A DNA stretch of 64,000 nucleotides from Struthio camelus (lineage: Eukaryota > Chordata > Aves > Struthioniformes > Struthionidae): assembly GCF_040807025.1 (NCBI RefSeq), contig NC_090956.1:427017-491016 (forward strand), in the 5' to 3' direction. Shown piece after piece: positions 46,901 through 61,764 of the stretch (positions are counted from its first letter, which is position 1; the number at the start of each line of letters is the position of its first letter). The translations under genes were made by a program, and so were the position numbers. The notes below the pieces were generated by a model that searched no databases, had not been told where the DNA came from, and worked only from the letters and a program-made list of their open reading frames with translations.

Positions 46901-49900
46901 TCCCTCCTGCCACCTTTTGTGCAACAGTAGTTCTTCCTCTGTTCTTCTGTGCGTCTTTGCACTCATGCCTCTCTTAACTCCTCTGCTTCCACTACTGCCA
47001 TTGCTTTTGCTCGCCAGTGTCTGCCTGCCCTCTAGCCTGCATTCCTCTGCCTCTGTTCCTGCTCCTGCCTGGCTCGCCGTGCCCCACCTCCCAACATTGC
47101 TTCTGCTGTGTCCCTCCCTCTTGCTGCTTTGCTTTTCCCATTATAGCAGCCTTCTGTTCATCCTGCTGCTTGCTCACAGGGTGAACCTCCACGCCTCCCA
47201 GACAGCCCTGTTGTTGTTTAAAGGTGCTGACTCTGGGAGCCTCATCCCCATCAGGCAAAGCTGAGAGACTGTCTGAGCTGTTTTAACAAAGCAGGGAAAC
47301 AAGCCAGTGAGAGTTATCTCGATCAGAAGCATATTCTAGGAGTGATTAGCTGCCTAAACTTACACTCTAATTATCTACGCTGAGTGGCTTCTGCACATCA
47401 TTGCCCATTTTTCTGAGTGTTTTTATTTAAGTTGATAATGGAAAATGAATAAAGCCTCAGTTCCACTCTGACTGTGACATTTGTGCCAGAAAATATCTGA
47501 AGATGAGCATTTTTGTGTTTGCAGTAGTTCTATTAATATTTAATTTGCGGGCATCCAGCAAGCTGATTAGTTTTCCTCTGATATGGTTCAAATTTGTAAT
47601 TACAGGAACTGGCTCTTCCTGGGCTGTACCTGGGGTAAGAGGCTCAGAGACTGTCCTGACATCACTGTGACCACAGTTTCATCTGGCTGATGCAGTGTGT
47701 GCTTATCATCATCTGAAATCTCTGCTGCCGGAAAGAGGTACAGGCTGAAACCTGCTCCATATCCCCAGAGGGCAGAGAAGATCTGTCACTGATTACATTT
47801 AAGCTGAGGGGAAAGTGGTACCTGAGAGTGGAAAAAAGATACAGCCATGTCATGTGTCAAGGAACGTGTGATCTTTCCTGCTGCTACAAGCTTTCCTTGG
47901 TGACACCAGCCTATCTTGTGCTGCAGACTCAGGGGAGATCCTGCAGCACTACAGTTTGTCTTAGCTGAGGGTGGGCAGAGCTAACCAGGACACAGGAGAT
48001 CTCTCCTGGTGGTCATCCTCTGCTGAGGCTGGGGAATGCTAAAGGATGGGGCTGCCAGTGACATGCCACTGAAAGGCCTTCAGCCCCACCATGGAGCGAA
48101 TCTGAGAGAAAACACAGTGGGTAATGGAGGGCTGGTTAGTGCAGGGGCCTCTCTTTGGCCATAGCCACTAGCAGACGTTTGCAAAGAGTGTGTAACAGAT
48201 GGCATGGATTACATGATTGTTCTGCTGGGGTCCTCAGAGATTCTGTTCACGGTTCTCCTGGAGCAGTGGTTGTGTCTGACCATCACCTGAACAAGCACGC
48301 GGGGGCTATGCCCCAGGAGTGTTCCTGAAGCCTCTTGAAACCCATTAGTGTATCTGGACTCTACAGGGTCCTGGGTAAAGAGCTGCATTCAGCTGGAGTC
48401 ATGCCACCCTTTCTCTTTTAGCTTGATATCTAATAATTTCATTGGCGCCTTGTGGTTCCTGGCATTTTGAAAACAGGGGCTAGCGCATCTGCCCTGTGCT
48501 CCAGTGATCCCTCCTGCTAGCGACAGTCCTTCCTGCTTACTGAATTTGTAGGTGAGTCATCTGCCTGAGTCTTGCTGGGCCCTTGCTAAAAGGGCTGAGG
48601 GTTCTGCCTGCTCTTGAGGAGGTGGAGACAACAGGCGAACTTGCATCGTTTGGTCCCAGAACCAGGCTCCCAATGCTTCTGTCACAAATAGGGCTAGAAC
48701 CTGTGACTTGGTTGTCCAAGTGATTAAGCCTTCACAAGTGGCAAGGTTGGCTCTCCCTGCTCAGAGAGCAACTAGAGCTCGGAATCAAATTCAGCCTGTA
48801 GAATTATCCCATCTGTAATGTCCATTAAATCTGGATTCCCCTGACCAGTCAAGCAAAGTAACATCTCGTATTAGTGCCATATTCATCTTACTCTGTCAGT
48901 TTTACCCAACTCCTAAGCACTCGGTAATAGCAGGACTGGCAGGGTGTTAGTTATTCATTAGTTTTCATTCACTTGAAGAATATATCGTTGTCATAATATG
49001 GCACATTGCACTGGGAACAAACTCCCCATGCAGACAGGGATTAGGGCCATTTTTCAAATGCTGCTGACTGTTAATTTGTATTTTATTTGAAGGGAAAAGG
49101 TCTCGCTAGAACTCCATTTGAACATTACTTTGACAGAGCATAGCGGGCAGTTTACCTGCCCTCTCTGATAGCTGGTGGACAAATGGGTGCTGGTGACAGG
49201 CATGCAGAGCATTAGTCCATATGGCAGTGTGTGCCCAGTGCTGCATATACAGTTCTTGTTCATGCACCCAAAGCTAATGAGGTGAAAATCATCAAAATTC
49301 ACTGTTCAGTAGCTGACTGTACAGTACCTTCTGGCTACTCAGCCTTCATCCTTCATCGCTGTCCTCCAGCCTCCTTTGCCAAAACTTGATCAACAAGTTC
49401 AAATATTTTTTTAGCTGCAGCACAGTCCTGGCCAGTCGAGAGGAGCACTAGGTTAGTGACAAAACAAACTGAGCAGTGGAAGTAGTCAGTCCAGGGGCAA
49501 CTGCTCTTCTCAGGAGAGGGCTGGGAGGTAAGAGGGATAGGTCTGGTAAAACTGGGAAGGAAAAGTCAACCTTCTTATATGGAAAAGATGAAGGTGGCCC
49601 CATATCTGCAGGCTAGCGGGGAGGGAAGACAGAGAACTTGTCTGTGGTTAGAAAAGAAGACCATTTAATGCCAGTTGTAAGGCTCCTGTTATGTCTCCAC
49701 CACAGAGGAGTGCCAGGACAAAGTCCTTCTGCAGTAATATTCTTGCTGAGGCGCAGTTCACCTCAATTCCACATGTGCGAAGAAGGGCAAAGTGGGTGGC
49801 GTGCACTGCCCTCTGCTATCTTTTTGTGAAGCTCAGGGAAAGTAAATGAGGGCAGCACTACCACATTTTTCACCTTGCCTCTCCTGAGGCGAGGGGACTT

Positions 49901-52900
49901 TTGGGTTCAAGGGCAGCTTAATGATGAAAAGGAGAATTGATTAACATTCAAAACTGCTCCATTATTGAACAACTAGAACAGCTCTTCTCTACATTGAAGC
50001 TGGATAATCTGGGGAGAAGAGAAGAAGTATGATTATAACTGAGTCAGGGCACTTGCTATTCTCACCTCTTCAAGCTGCTTTCCACCAGCTAAACGGCTGC
50101 CCCAGGAGGGCTCTCAGATGAAGAGGTGGTGAGTACTGTAGAGCTCACAGTTCAGCCACCAAATCCCACAAAGTGGGTATCCCGTGTGCTTTCAGACCAA
50201 AGCAGCTAGTGGAACTGCTGCTGCTAACGAGGTGTTCTAAACTGTGACGCATCTCTGGACTCTTTTCTCAAAATGCAGAGAAACAGACAGAGAAAATGAA
50301 TCTCTTGAGGGGCAAACAAATCAAACTTCTGCTACAGCTCTCCGACTAGTTAAACATAGGTCTGGATTAGAGCATTTGTTGCAACAGTTTAGTGACCCAC
50401 GATATTCCCAGATTCATTTTATGAGCTGGAGTAAGCAATTTGTCTGCCCATGTGCTCTAAGTACTGTTGTTTGTTAAATCCACATGCTTTGGAAGCCCTA
50501 AAATTGAACTACGATTATGTAGAGAGAAAAGCAAATAAAGCCAGCCATGAGATGTCACCTTCATCTACAGACTACTCTGATAAGGCCTGATTTATTACTA
50601 TCATGTCTTAAGGCTGGGCAAGCCTCATGGGGTCTCAGTCATAAAATACAAGGAGGTAGAAGAAGGGCCTGTTAGAGAGTTTGAGAGAAGAAGGCCAGAA
50701 ATCCTGTGTGCCTGTGGAAGCCTCTGGTTGATTCCCTTCCAAGTTGCTCTTCAGACTGCAATTCACACAGGGCTGTCTAGTTCATCTGTTAGTTGGCACA
50801 TCAGCTATACCTCTCTGTCTTGGTGCCAGGCCCACGCGCACTGCCTTTGGCATGGATGAAATGAGCTCTGCTGCCTTGGCTCTGGGAGTGCCAACATCGC
50901 CAGGGCATGGTGCCCGTGGTTGCCCAGGGTGACTATAGCACTCACTGCTGTGCTTGCCTCTTTGCAGAATCTGACTTTCCTTCTTTGAAAGATTTTTATC
51001 ATAAGAAAGCCCAGGCTGAAACCAAGTCACCAGTGCCAAGAACAATATGAATATCACTTGTGAACTGGGGATAAATAATAAAGCAAGACAAACACAAAGC
51101 ACACAGAGAGTAATTAAAACTACAATACCTAGGGATATTTCTAAATTAAAAAAAAAAAATCTTCACACTGAAATTGTGGGATGATGCGTCTCAGTATATT
51201 ATTAATTCTGCTCAGAGTCGGCAGTGTCTAAAGAAATGCTGACATTATCTGCTAACTTCAGGGAGTCTGATGGGGTTAACAGAGCAACAGAACTTTCTTG
51301 TCCCCATTCAGTGTAGCTTGTTCTCTGGGACCACTGGTGGGGAGAAACCTTCTGCATCTTGCTTCTGTGCTGCCCCACAGCCTTACTTCCAGGATGGAGG
51401 GTTCAGAGGGACACAGTTTGGGCTGCTGGCAGAGCCCCAGCGCCCCTGTCCCAGCTGCTCCCGGCTCTGTGTGGATTGAGTGTGAGGCAGGCACAGTAGG
51501 TGCTGGAGGCTTATGGGAAGAGCAGGACAATGTTGGCACTTCAGCCTTGTCCTATGGTTCCTTGCACTGCTGATGGATGGTGCATGGCTAGAGCTCTCTA
51601 TGCAACTAGGAAGGGAGAAGACAGGTGCAGGATTTCCCCAGCAAAGTGCCTGCTTTTTCAGCCAGGTGCTGCTGTGGCTGCCATTTTGTTATATTATTGC
51701 TTTATGTTTAGAAGCAGGAGAAATTGCTGGAGCAGAGGAGGATCAGAATCTCTGAGGAGTCCAGCACCTTTCGTGGGGAACTCAGAAGGAGAGCATAGAA
51801 GTCTTCCAGGAGACTGGTTCATTTTTAATGATATAGGATTATAGTTCATCTGTTTAATTCAAACTGGATGACATAATATCTTTCATTTGGACTTACTACC
51901 TGCAGAGCAGTTAGTCAGTTGGAAGCAGTCCTAGGGCAGGGCATTTTGTCATTATTTTAAATTTTCTCTATCTGACAAAATTGAAGGCCTTAAAAAGACT
52001 AGAGCCATTGTAAAGGATAGAGCATCAGAGAATAGGTCACATAGTGTATTAAAGAATGAAAATTGATTCATTCTTTCCTCTGTTGAATAAGCAGCTGTAC
52101 TTTGGTCCCCGTGATCCATGAAATAAGCTGTCAGGGAAATAGGAAATGTGCCACATTTGAACTTCACTCGTTGATTCTATTCTGATCTGAGGTGCAGTAT
52201 TAAAATATATTACAGCAGGCACAGAAACTGTAGCAGTGACAGCAGCCAGGCCTAGCTTGCTAGTCAGTTGTCTGGGCTATTTGTTATTAAATTAATCAGT
52301 GCTTTATGATGCCAGGACTCATTTACTTAGGTCATCCGGTCAGAGCCAGCTAAGAGGAAGAATTTCACAAAAGCGGCATTCGTTAGTTTTGAATAAAATC
52401 AAAGGCTACGGAGGAGGCTCAGGAGGAGTGGTTCTAACAAGATCTATTAGCCCTTTTGTTTGGAGAAACAATTTTCAGGCAATTCAGAGATTCTGACAGT
52501 AATCAATGTAAGGGGTAGCAATGATTCCTAGAACGTGGGATTATTAGATGGAGTGCATTAGGCCAATTAGAGCCTCCAACCCTAGTATTCTGCTTAATTG
52601 CAAAATGAAATGAAAGACATTCACTTTACTGCATAAAAACCATACCAAATTTCATTCTTTATTAGACACCACACCTTCTTATTTTGCATGTCTTTTCCCA
52701 AAGGAAAAATTAGTGTTTGTTGTGCTGTCCAAAAGCGGCGCAAAGAGGCTTGCCTACAACTATCATTTGCTATGGTGAATCTGTTCCGTCCACACTGAAG
52801 TGTCTTTTGCTTCTCTTGTGGCATCTTACAAATTTTATTAAATAAAATATCAATTTTTTTGCTATCTTTGTTTTATTTGCCTCAAAATTGGGATTCATAA

Positions 52901-55424
52901 AGATGGATTTTTATAATTAAGGTAGAAGTGAGAAATACCTCCCTATATATAATTTAAAATGTTGAAATTATAGATACTATCTAACTTCTGCTTTAAATCA
53001 CAGGAACAAACTATTCTCCATTAGCAACCCTAATTAAATCCATTTTTCTATGAGTCTTTGGCAAATTCCATTTTAGTAAAGCAGTATTAAGCTCTGTTTT
53101 ATTTCTTCTTGCTTTGCAGAATTCTCTGTTTGAGATGAATAATAGGCAGAATATGGTATGTGACGGCTCTGTAGATTCCTAAGATATAACATGAAGCAGG
53201 AGAAATTGCTGGTGTACAGCAATACATTGTTCTAGAAAGCTGGTGTACGAACACAATTGAGAATTTAGAAGCATCGTGGCTACTGGAGAGGCAGGAATGC
53301 TACCAGTCTGGCTTGGGGCGTATATATATGGTGCATGAATTGGAAAACATCTTGTAGCAAAGAGGCTGTGGAAAGGTGGAGAAGGCTTGCAAAAGGGGAA
53401 GAGAGAGAAAGCACTGAAACAAGTAGTGTACTGTTCCCCACCTGTCCAGCATGTTCAGGTGTTGGACCCCTGAGCTCCTGTCTGCTACGTTCTGTGCCAT
53501 TCTGATTTGCTTGAGGGAAAGAGTCGCTCCCTATACCTTTGATAAGGACTAAGCACTTGCAAAGGGGTGCAGAGGAGACGCTTTATGAGGATGGCCAGCT
53601 CTGCTTTTTTCAGTACGTGCAGTCACATGGAGATGTGCTATCTGCAAGCCTGTACCAAGCTGCCTGTAATGCCTGTATCATTCTTTGTGTCTGACCCATC
53701 TAGCAGGGGCCATGCTCCTGCTGAACTCAGAGCTATTTCTGCACATAGATCAAAACCTGGCCAGGTCACTGGTGCTATGCACAGACAGCTTTATTAGGGT
53801 AGTGCTCACTGACAAGTTGGCTGAGGAAGCAGTGCAGAGAACAGGTGAAGTTTGGAATAGCCCCTCATTTTGCAGTCCTTATATGTGAAGATTAACTTAC
53901 TCCCAACAACCTACAACAGTCCCAGAGCAGCAGGCTTTCTCCTGTCCTCAAGCGGCTCCATCATTCATTTACTGTAATGATCGGCTTCAGCCTTCGATTT
54001 CCTCTGTGGAACATATTGGAAAGAGAGAGGCTGAGCTGTGAACATTAATAACAATGAATAATAACAGTACGAGTTCCACAGGCTTTAACAATCAAATGAA
54101 TCAACAATAAGACTAGTGTCATTAATAAATACTTGATGGGGTTAGACAAAAAGGGAGTTTGCACATGGAGGGCGCAGGAGGCAGAAGAAACAAAGGAGCA
54201 GACAGCTTGGGCTATGTTGCTCTGTTGGTACCTTCTGTGCCAGGGAGGTGGGCTCTGCTTCCTCTCTCCCTCTGGCTCATACTCAAAGATCACTGCTGGC
54301 TGTAGCAATGGTGTGTGCCACCATCAGTTCACTGCTTTCATCTCTGCAGGATACTTCAGAGAGCTTGTGACACTGCGCAGGCAATGAGGCAGAGTCTGTG
54401 CTGACTTGTACCCCTGAAAACACAGGCAGGATGTGGGTCAACACAGAAGGTGGTACTATGTTCTACCATTTTACCTTTAGAAATGCAGTAGCTTCTTCAT
54501 TACTCAGGGTAGAACATTCCCCTTCCAAAGTCACTGAAGTAAAAGCTGGGAAAGATCTCTTAGGTTATTTCCTTCAGGACAGTGTGTGGGGTGCAAAGTA
54601 GGGTTATCTGTCTCATGTTTTGCTGCTTTCATGTTTTACTGCTCTTTATTTGGATGAGCTGAACCTAGGCTGGTTCCTGTGCCAAGAGGAGCAGCTTTGG
54701 CCGTTAGGCCTTTACTGTAGCAGCAGTGAATGGAAGTGCAAGCTCTGTTCAGTCTGGTTTGAAACCCAGCATAGAGCAATTTTAATTCAGCTGAGGGGGG
54801 TTTGAGGATGAACTACAAATGTGTTCATTCTTTTAAGGAAGAGAGAATGACATCTTCTGTAATGATGATTAAAGGAACTATTAATGTTTCTTTCAGGTTT
54901 TCCTGTTACCATAAAAAACAGGGATGCGTTTTCTCTCTTTGGAATTTGCAGCAAATATGTCACTTGCCTTTTTTGTCTGGGCTGTTTGGAGTCAACCTAA
55001 TGAACTGTCATGTTTTAAATAACACAAACTATTTTCTAGTAAAAGCCCTACCCAAGGCACATGATACCAGCACAAAGGACGGCTGGCGCCAAGAGAAATC
55101 ACAGAGGGTAGTTGCAAGGGGTAAAACTGAGAGCTACTGTGATGAGGATCTGTGCAGGGGTTAGGTTGCCTGGTAGGAAAAGATGCCTCCCCTCTAAAGG
55201 CACAGGGATTTCCCCTCAAAGATAGAGAGGCTGAACCTCATTCCAGCATGTCATCTCACCACTTCCTGCTGCTTTTATGAGTTAAGTGACTCTGCTTCTG
55301 TCTCTGAACCTCCTCCACCCTGCTGCACCTAGCATGTAGAAACTTTCATCAAGCTCCACATGTACAGGGTAATTATACAGTGCACGGCAAATGCTTGTGG
55401 TAAGCAGGCTTTAGTACAGCTTCT
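40956..55424. other. Intergenic desert, third part
   Basis: About 14 kb with no supportable exon or identified repeat. A C/T-rich stretch at 46.86-47.26 kb gives a low-complexity 134-codon frame that I do not accept. A 103-codon frame on the - strand at 45.32-45.63 kb has a hydrophobic, membrane-like composition and is discussed under findings. Confidence 0.65.
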
Positions 55425-55483
55425 TTGGCCAAGGAAGTGTGTTATGCTGCTAGTTGGCCATGGCAAGTGTGTTATGCTGCTGG
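55425..55483. repeat. 29/30-base imperfect tandem duplication
   Basis: Two adjacent units start TTGGCCA and share AAGTGTGTTATGCTGCT-like ends; they differ by one indel and a few substitutions. Confidence 0.8.
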
Positions 55484-58400
55484 GCTAGCAGAACTGGGCT
55501 ACCTTTGCATGAATGTGGAAAATGACTTTCCATAGCCCTAGGAACAGACCTAAGCTCTTTGCATACCTGTGCCCATGACGAGCTGTGCACACATCTGGCC
55601 CCTGTATGGTGGTAGTGTTAGTGGCACTGGCTTAAGTGAATTTTTGTAGTGAAGGAACAGGATGGATTGGTGCTTGATTTCTGAGAGCTTGGTGCCCTGT
55701 CCCTGCTCTAACAGTATTTCTGTGCTCCTTCCCCCACATCTTCTCTGTGACCACTGGTTTCAGAGTGCAAAGGTGCTATATGGTCACACTGTGTGTGTGT
55801 GTCCAGTCTCTGAGTTATAGAGTGCAGCAATGGGGCTTCAGCCTGTCAATGGCATTTCAGTCCCTTTGTTTTTTGATGGTGTCTGTCAGTGCAGTCACCC
55901 AGCACCTGGGCAGGTCAGCACTGCTGAGCACACCTGCTGCCACCCAGTGTAGCCTCTTGGCCCTGCTTTTGACCTCTGATGTATACCCACTCCTTTGGAC
56001 TTCCTTCTCCAAAGGAAGAAGGATGACAGGCTGCTGTCATCCTACGGTCCAAACAGGGCTTGTGGCAGTAACAGGCAAAAGCACCACTTTGACTTGCAAA
56101 GTGAATATGTAGGTCATCAGAGAAAGCGCTCTGGACTGTGCTGGCTTCTTGTGCTACTTATGTGCGCATGCAACATGGGCCAGAGTTGTCCCTGGAAAAC
56201 CCCCAAAGCTGATGGAGTGACCCCACAGACATGCATTTAGTCCAGTGGCCTTCTATAGTTTTTGCCTTCAGACTGGTTGCTGCTGTGCAGCATTTGAAGC
56301 TATTTTCTCTAACTTAGTGCTGTTACTTTGTCTCTTGTATCTGGGTTTGGTATGTTTATTGTCCAACTCCACTGAACCCTCTTCTTGGTGTCAGGAATCT
56401 GTTTTCCAAGTAGACAGGGTGCTCTGCAGCACTGAAGCTCCCTGTCTTGTTCCTCTGCAGCCCTTGGGTCTCTTTGCCTTTCCAGGGTTGCTATGGCTAT
56501 GGATAGGTGCTGAAGAGCAACTTGTAAGGTAACCATGTGATTGCTAATCTTTGTGGAAGCGCTGTTCCTGAGATGCAAACAAGGCGCCGTGCTCTCATTT
56601 TTGTCCTGATCATACATGGGTGTACTTATTTCCTGAGGACCAGTGGAACACCTTTGAATTGCTCCTTTAAGTCAAATCCACCTGAGAGTTGATATCCAAC
56701 CTACTGATACAAGATGAAAGTGCTTCTCTTTCCACAGTAATATGCTGGCTACTGCTATTTGAGGGCAACGCTTGCATATGCTCTCAGCTTGTGCAAGGGC
56801 ACTACATCTGCAGCACTGGCAACACTAGGCTTTGTTGCCTTAACTCTGCAATTGCTCTGACCTCACAAGCTGGACAGCAGGGTACAGAATAAAGATCTGT
56901 GATCAGAAACCCCCCAACTGCTCCTTGTGTGTGTATTGTGGCAGCATCAGCAGCTCCAGGGTTTGGATGGAGCTGACATGCAAAATGATGACCAGTCATA
57001 TCCATTAAGGATTCCTGGGCCACTTCTTGGACAAGTCAGGCTGTGAGCCTTGTTCAGGCTGAGTGCCAAGACAGTGTTTTACATTCTGTTTGAAACCTAC
57101 TCCTGCAGTTTTGAAGGGTATGTTATTCCTTTTCATGGCCTCCCTAATCTACTACCTGTGTTGACAAACAGCTGCTGCTTCCTGTTGCAGTAGTGGGTAA
57201 AGTGATCCTGCATCAACAGTAATGCTGTAAAGGCTGTCAGACTTACAGAAAATATTATATAAATAAAACAGTAGTAATGATTTAATAAAGGTGATGTTAG
57301 CAATGATGAACTCAGTCAGAAAAAAGGCCCGTTTGGTCTGTTCTGAAGCTGGTGCTTGCATTTGTGTCTTTTCCTGCAGTGACTAACCACTATCAGGATT
57401 ACCATTGTTTATTCAGCAGGTGGTCCCAAGGTGTGCCATGCTGGATATTTCTAAGGAGTGAGTGAATGAGTCATAGCCATGCTGTTATGGCAGAGTACTG
57501 GCTGTGTTTGGTACCTGTGGGTGTGCATTATCACTTCACTGAGTTGGTAGGTTTGTTATATCTTGCTCTAACAGTCTTCTGGATTTCCCTCTTTACCCAC
57601 AGTCTGTTTTTTAGCACTCTCAAGCTCACTGCGGGGGATATCTTAACTCTTTTTCCAGGCCATATTTGGAGTTCTTGGTCTTGACAGACGAAGTCCCTGT
57701 GTATCGGTAACACAATGGGAGATCATTGCGGAAGGCCAAAGCTGTTACTGGCTCACAAGAACATGGGGTCACAAAACAGCCCTGAAATGTTTTCAGGAGG
57801 TTTTCCAATATGAAAAGTATTCGCATACACTGTAGCCCTTAGCTGTTTGTTACCTGGCGTTACTGCAGGTTGCTAGTGAACTGGAAGGCGTGAGAAGAGG
57901 AAGCAGTGCTGGACAGATCTTGCCATGCCTTTCTGTGTGGCTGTAATCTGTACTAGGGATACAGAGAAGGAATTTCAGATTGCAATGCATAATTCAAAAA
58001 AAAGATGTTGAGAAGATGGAATCTGCCTGTTAGTGGGTCTGATTCTGTCACCTGTTTATACTTCAGCTGTTGTGTATTGGCCAGTTCAGGGCCTTATAAC
58101 TCCTGTTAGAATTCACTTTTTTGTTCCAGACGACTGGGAGAAAGTGAAGGCAAGGCATGGAAAGAAAGCAGAGAGGTAGTGCCACACTGGAGACTGAAAA
58201 CAGCAGGCCTTCATTTCCTTTTCTTTTTTTTTTTTTCTCGCAATATAATTCTCTCTTCTACTTTTCTTCCCTACATGTCTTCAGATATTTAGTAGTTTTC
58301 CTCCTATTTACACTGGGACTTGATGATCTGTTTGGATTCTGTCTGCAGCATAATTATATATTCATCACAGTGTAATTGTATTTTTCTGGAGTGGTTCTGT

Positions 58401-58560
58401 ACTTGTAACTTTAACTGGTTAGGTGCTGTGCCAGATGGGAGTGCCTGAGCGCTGCCTGTTATTGCAATTGGCTGCATCTGGCAAGTTCTGTCTGCATGTA
58501 TGAAGAGCACATACTTGTTTCTGAGGCATTTGCTGTGTTAGTGGTGACTTGCTTGTGAGG
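55484..58560. other. Intergenic desert, no recognised feature
   Basis: No exon, RNA gene or repeat is recognised. A short TG run near 55,790 and a T13 tract near 58,227 are the only low-complexity tracts noted. Confidence 0.65.
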
Positions 58561-58564
58561 TTCA

Positions 58565-58690
58565 GCCCTGGAGAGCAGCCAGTTCCAGTCCTGAGTCAGC
58601 TGCTAACATGCTCTGAGATCTTGGTAAAGTCATTTCATCTTTTGGTGCATGAGTTCTCTGTCCATACAGGAGGGACAGTGTCTGCCTTCT
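58565..58690 (+). repeat. MIR-like SINE fragment
   Basis: The ordered worn words are CAGTTCCAGTCCTGAGTC, then GCTAACATGCTCTGAGATC, then TTGGTAAAGTCATTTCATC and CAGGAGGGACAG. They match the MIR core followed by its 3' part. The element is ancient and the ends approximate. Confidence 0.5.
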
Positions 58691-61600
58691 GAGTATTTGA
58701 AATGTCCTTTCCCCTTCCCCTCCTGAGTGACAATGGGAATGGGAAGCAATCGAACCACTGCAGTTGTACTGTTCACTCCATAGATATGAAGCTCATCCAG
58801 GCTAGTCTCTTGTCTTCTGCCATCTCCCTGCAGGACAGCTTTGCACAATGGTCCATGATTTTTCTTTTAGATATGAATTCATGCAAGCAGGACTGTACAA
58901 GCAGTGGGCACGCAGTGACTCCAGGTGGCCATCTCTGCCTTGTAGAGATTCCAGTACCAGACAGCAACATCCTGGGCTTTGCCCGGAGCTGTAGGACATC
59001 TGACAATGCTCCTTGCAGGACAAATATTGCCCTTGCTGGCTGCAGCAGAGACAGGCAGCAGCTTCAGACAAACCTGGAAGTGTCACAGCTGTCAGGATAC
59101 AAACATGCAGAGGGATACCGCAGTATATTTCCAGTTCCTTTATGCGTAAGTATACCTTAGTGGAGGAAATTTTTACTTCCTTTCTTGCCTGAGTGTATGC
59201 TAAACCTTGGTCCCTGCTTCTTACTTTGCACCAGAGCAGTTTTGAAGACTCTGTCTTCTATCTCCATTGTCTGTTGGTGCTGGACTTTGGTGTATGAATG
59301 CCGAAGTATCTTGGGAATCTTTCTCTTACACTCTCTGCACCCTGGGTTATACATATATCTATATACACATGTGCTGGCATTTGTCACTTTCTACTGCTTT
59401 TGTGGTCTTCAGTTAACATTTTCCACGCAGCCTTAATGGTTTCCTAATGCCTTATTAAGATTTCCCTAGTGTGGTCACATTCTAAGACTTTAACAATATT
59501 CTAAAAATTATGTATGATGAAAAATATTTACTGTAAATTATTATATGAGCCTCATTGTCTATAACTTATCCTTTGCTTTCTGGAACATTAAAGCCAGATG
59601 GCAGCTTTGGTCACAGGGTGCTTCATCTAGTTCTTCTCAGTATGAAGTCTTGCGGTGTCACACACTTATCAGCTCACTTCATTATTCATATGTGAGACTG
59701 TGCCAGTCCAGTGATGGGAGATACAAATTGTACATAAGACCACAGCTTGGGGAGAGTCAGTGCTGGGCTGCATCTGGCATGTTGTGTCATGGCAGAGGGA
59801 CCGTGGTGAACTGAAAACAGGGTTGAACAGGCCAGACTGGATCATGTGGTGCAGAACAGACAATATTGGGCTACGCAATGGGAAGGATGTCATACAGCAA
59901 GGTGCCTCACAGAGGTGGGACTCCACCAGACAGTGTGTTTCAGCTGGTCTCTGCATATGTCTCCTGCTCTAGGACTCTGCATGCCAGAGGCACCTGGCTG
60001 GTACTGCACAGATGGGGCTGTCTCTCGCTGCACCTGGCATGTGGGTCCCTGAAAGTTAATCTGCAGGTGTCTCTGAGCCTGAAGAGTCTGGGCAGGGACC
60101 TGCCAACTGAGTCTTGGGCTTGATAGCTCAGCAATGAGCCCTTCGTAGAGACTGAGGCTACACTGCTGCTCTGGACTATACCACTTCTGCTGCTCTGGGC
60201 TGGGCTGGAGTGGGCGAGCTGGGCTGTTCTGCTGGCTGCAGCTGATGTGGCTGTGCAAAGCTGCTGAGAGCTACCTGAGAGCTGCTCACGTCTCTAGCAG
60301 AGGAGGGAGGAGAGTGCTGGCAAAGAGCTCCCAGCAGCAGCAGATGAGGCACATAGCGTTTAGCCCTGATGCACCCTTGGAGCGTCTCTGCTAGCAAAGA
60401 AGTGGAACATAGATCCCAAAGGCCAGTCTTTATGTTCTAGGGATATCTCTCAGGTGGATGTGAAAGTGACTTGAACGTGTAATAATGTCATTTAAAAGTG
60501 ATCTGTGCAGATATGAATTATTAAATCTGTTAGTGTGGGGCTACCATAATGAAGTGTCAAATTCTTCAGAAAACCAAATCCTATTAAAAAGACCCAAGAT
60601 TAAAAGCAGAGTGGATTCTAAAATGATGGAACTGAGAGGAATTAGGGAACATAGTATTGATTATCCACACCAGAAATGGCTGTTTCTGTTTAGAAATGTG
60701 GAAAACAAATTAATGAATAAATAGTTCAGTGTCAAAAAGGGCCCCAGAGGGAGCAAATATATTTAAGCCATGTGGCTATGACTATAAAAACCTCAGCATC
60801 TTCTGGAGCTGGGAAGAAAGCTAAGCAATGGGAGCAGGGCTGAGCAGCGCTTACAAACCCCAGCACAGACAGGACAGGGAAGGGACGTATCAGATTTTCA
60901 CTCCATGGCAGTGACTGGGCAGTGAAGGTCTGGGTTTTCCTAGTCTCTCAGCAGGCAGCACAGAGTGGATCTGGGTAGATCCAAGTTTTGCTGCTCAGCC
61001 GGTAACAGTGAAGGCAAAGCATAAAGAAGGAGTTGCACAGAAACTGTCACAATGGAAAGAATTTGTGCTGGCTTTGAAACCTGTACAGATGTTCTGGCTT
61101 TTACTTACTGAAACCAAGTAGCTTCTCCTTGCTTCAGCCTGAATCAATTCCCAGGAAATCGGAAGGTGCATTGCAGGACACTAGAAAAACAAAACCAAAG
61201 AGTGAGGAAGAAACTTATACCCTGAGTTTGCCTTTTGAGACTGAGGCTTATGATATGAACTGGTAAAAGATGTAGAAACAAGGTTAAAGAGAGACTTTGA
61301 TGGAGCATTTCACTTCCTGGAGTAACGTTTATCAGTATACAGTGTACATTTGCAGAAGTCTAACTTTGTAGATCAACTCTTATATTTATATGTGTGAGCA
61401 TTTGCATTTGTGTGCTTGTGCTTCTGAACAGAGGAACAGAAAGCTGTAGAGACTGACGTTTCAGTTCAAGCCTTTTTTCCAGTTACCAGCTGATTTCAGA
61501 GAATGTCCCACAGTCAAACAGCACTTTGGAAATATATTTCAGTTGCCCATAAATTCATTTCTAAAGCTTCAGAAATGCCTTTTCCTTTAACCTTTTCAGT

Positions 61601-61764
61601 GATCCAGAATGCAACATGTGTGATTTGTGAAGAGGGATGAAGCTTTATATCCCTACATAGACATAATCTTGTTTGAGAATGTCTGAATTTAGACAATGTT
61701 CATCTGAGCACATGCATGTGCAATTATGGCAAAGCATGAGTAACTTTCACTGGTATTGTTGCCC
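58691..61764. other. Intergenic desert, no recognised feature
   Basis: It includes a 152-codon frame at 58,702-59,160 and several overlapping frames on both strands at 59.7-60.4 kb. None has a recognisable domain, and the overlap on both strands argues for chance in moderately GC-rich sequence. Confidence 0.65.

Noticed and set aside
46860-47264. 134-codon frame rich in Leu, Ser and Pro
   Set aside because: It comes from a C/T-rich low-complexity stretch; the opposite strand is also open, and there is no domain.
58702-59160. 152-codon + strand frame
   Set aside because: No recognisable domain. Overlapping open frames lie on the - strand, there are no convincing splice signals, and it starts inside a MIR-like region's flank.
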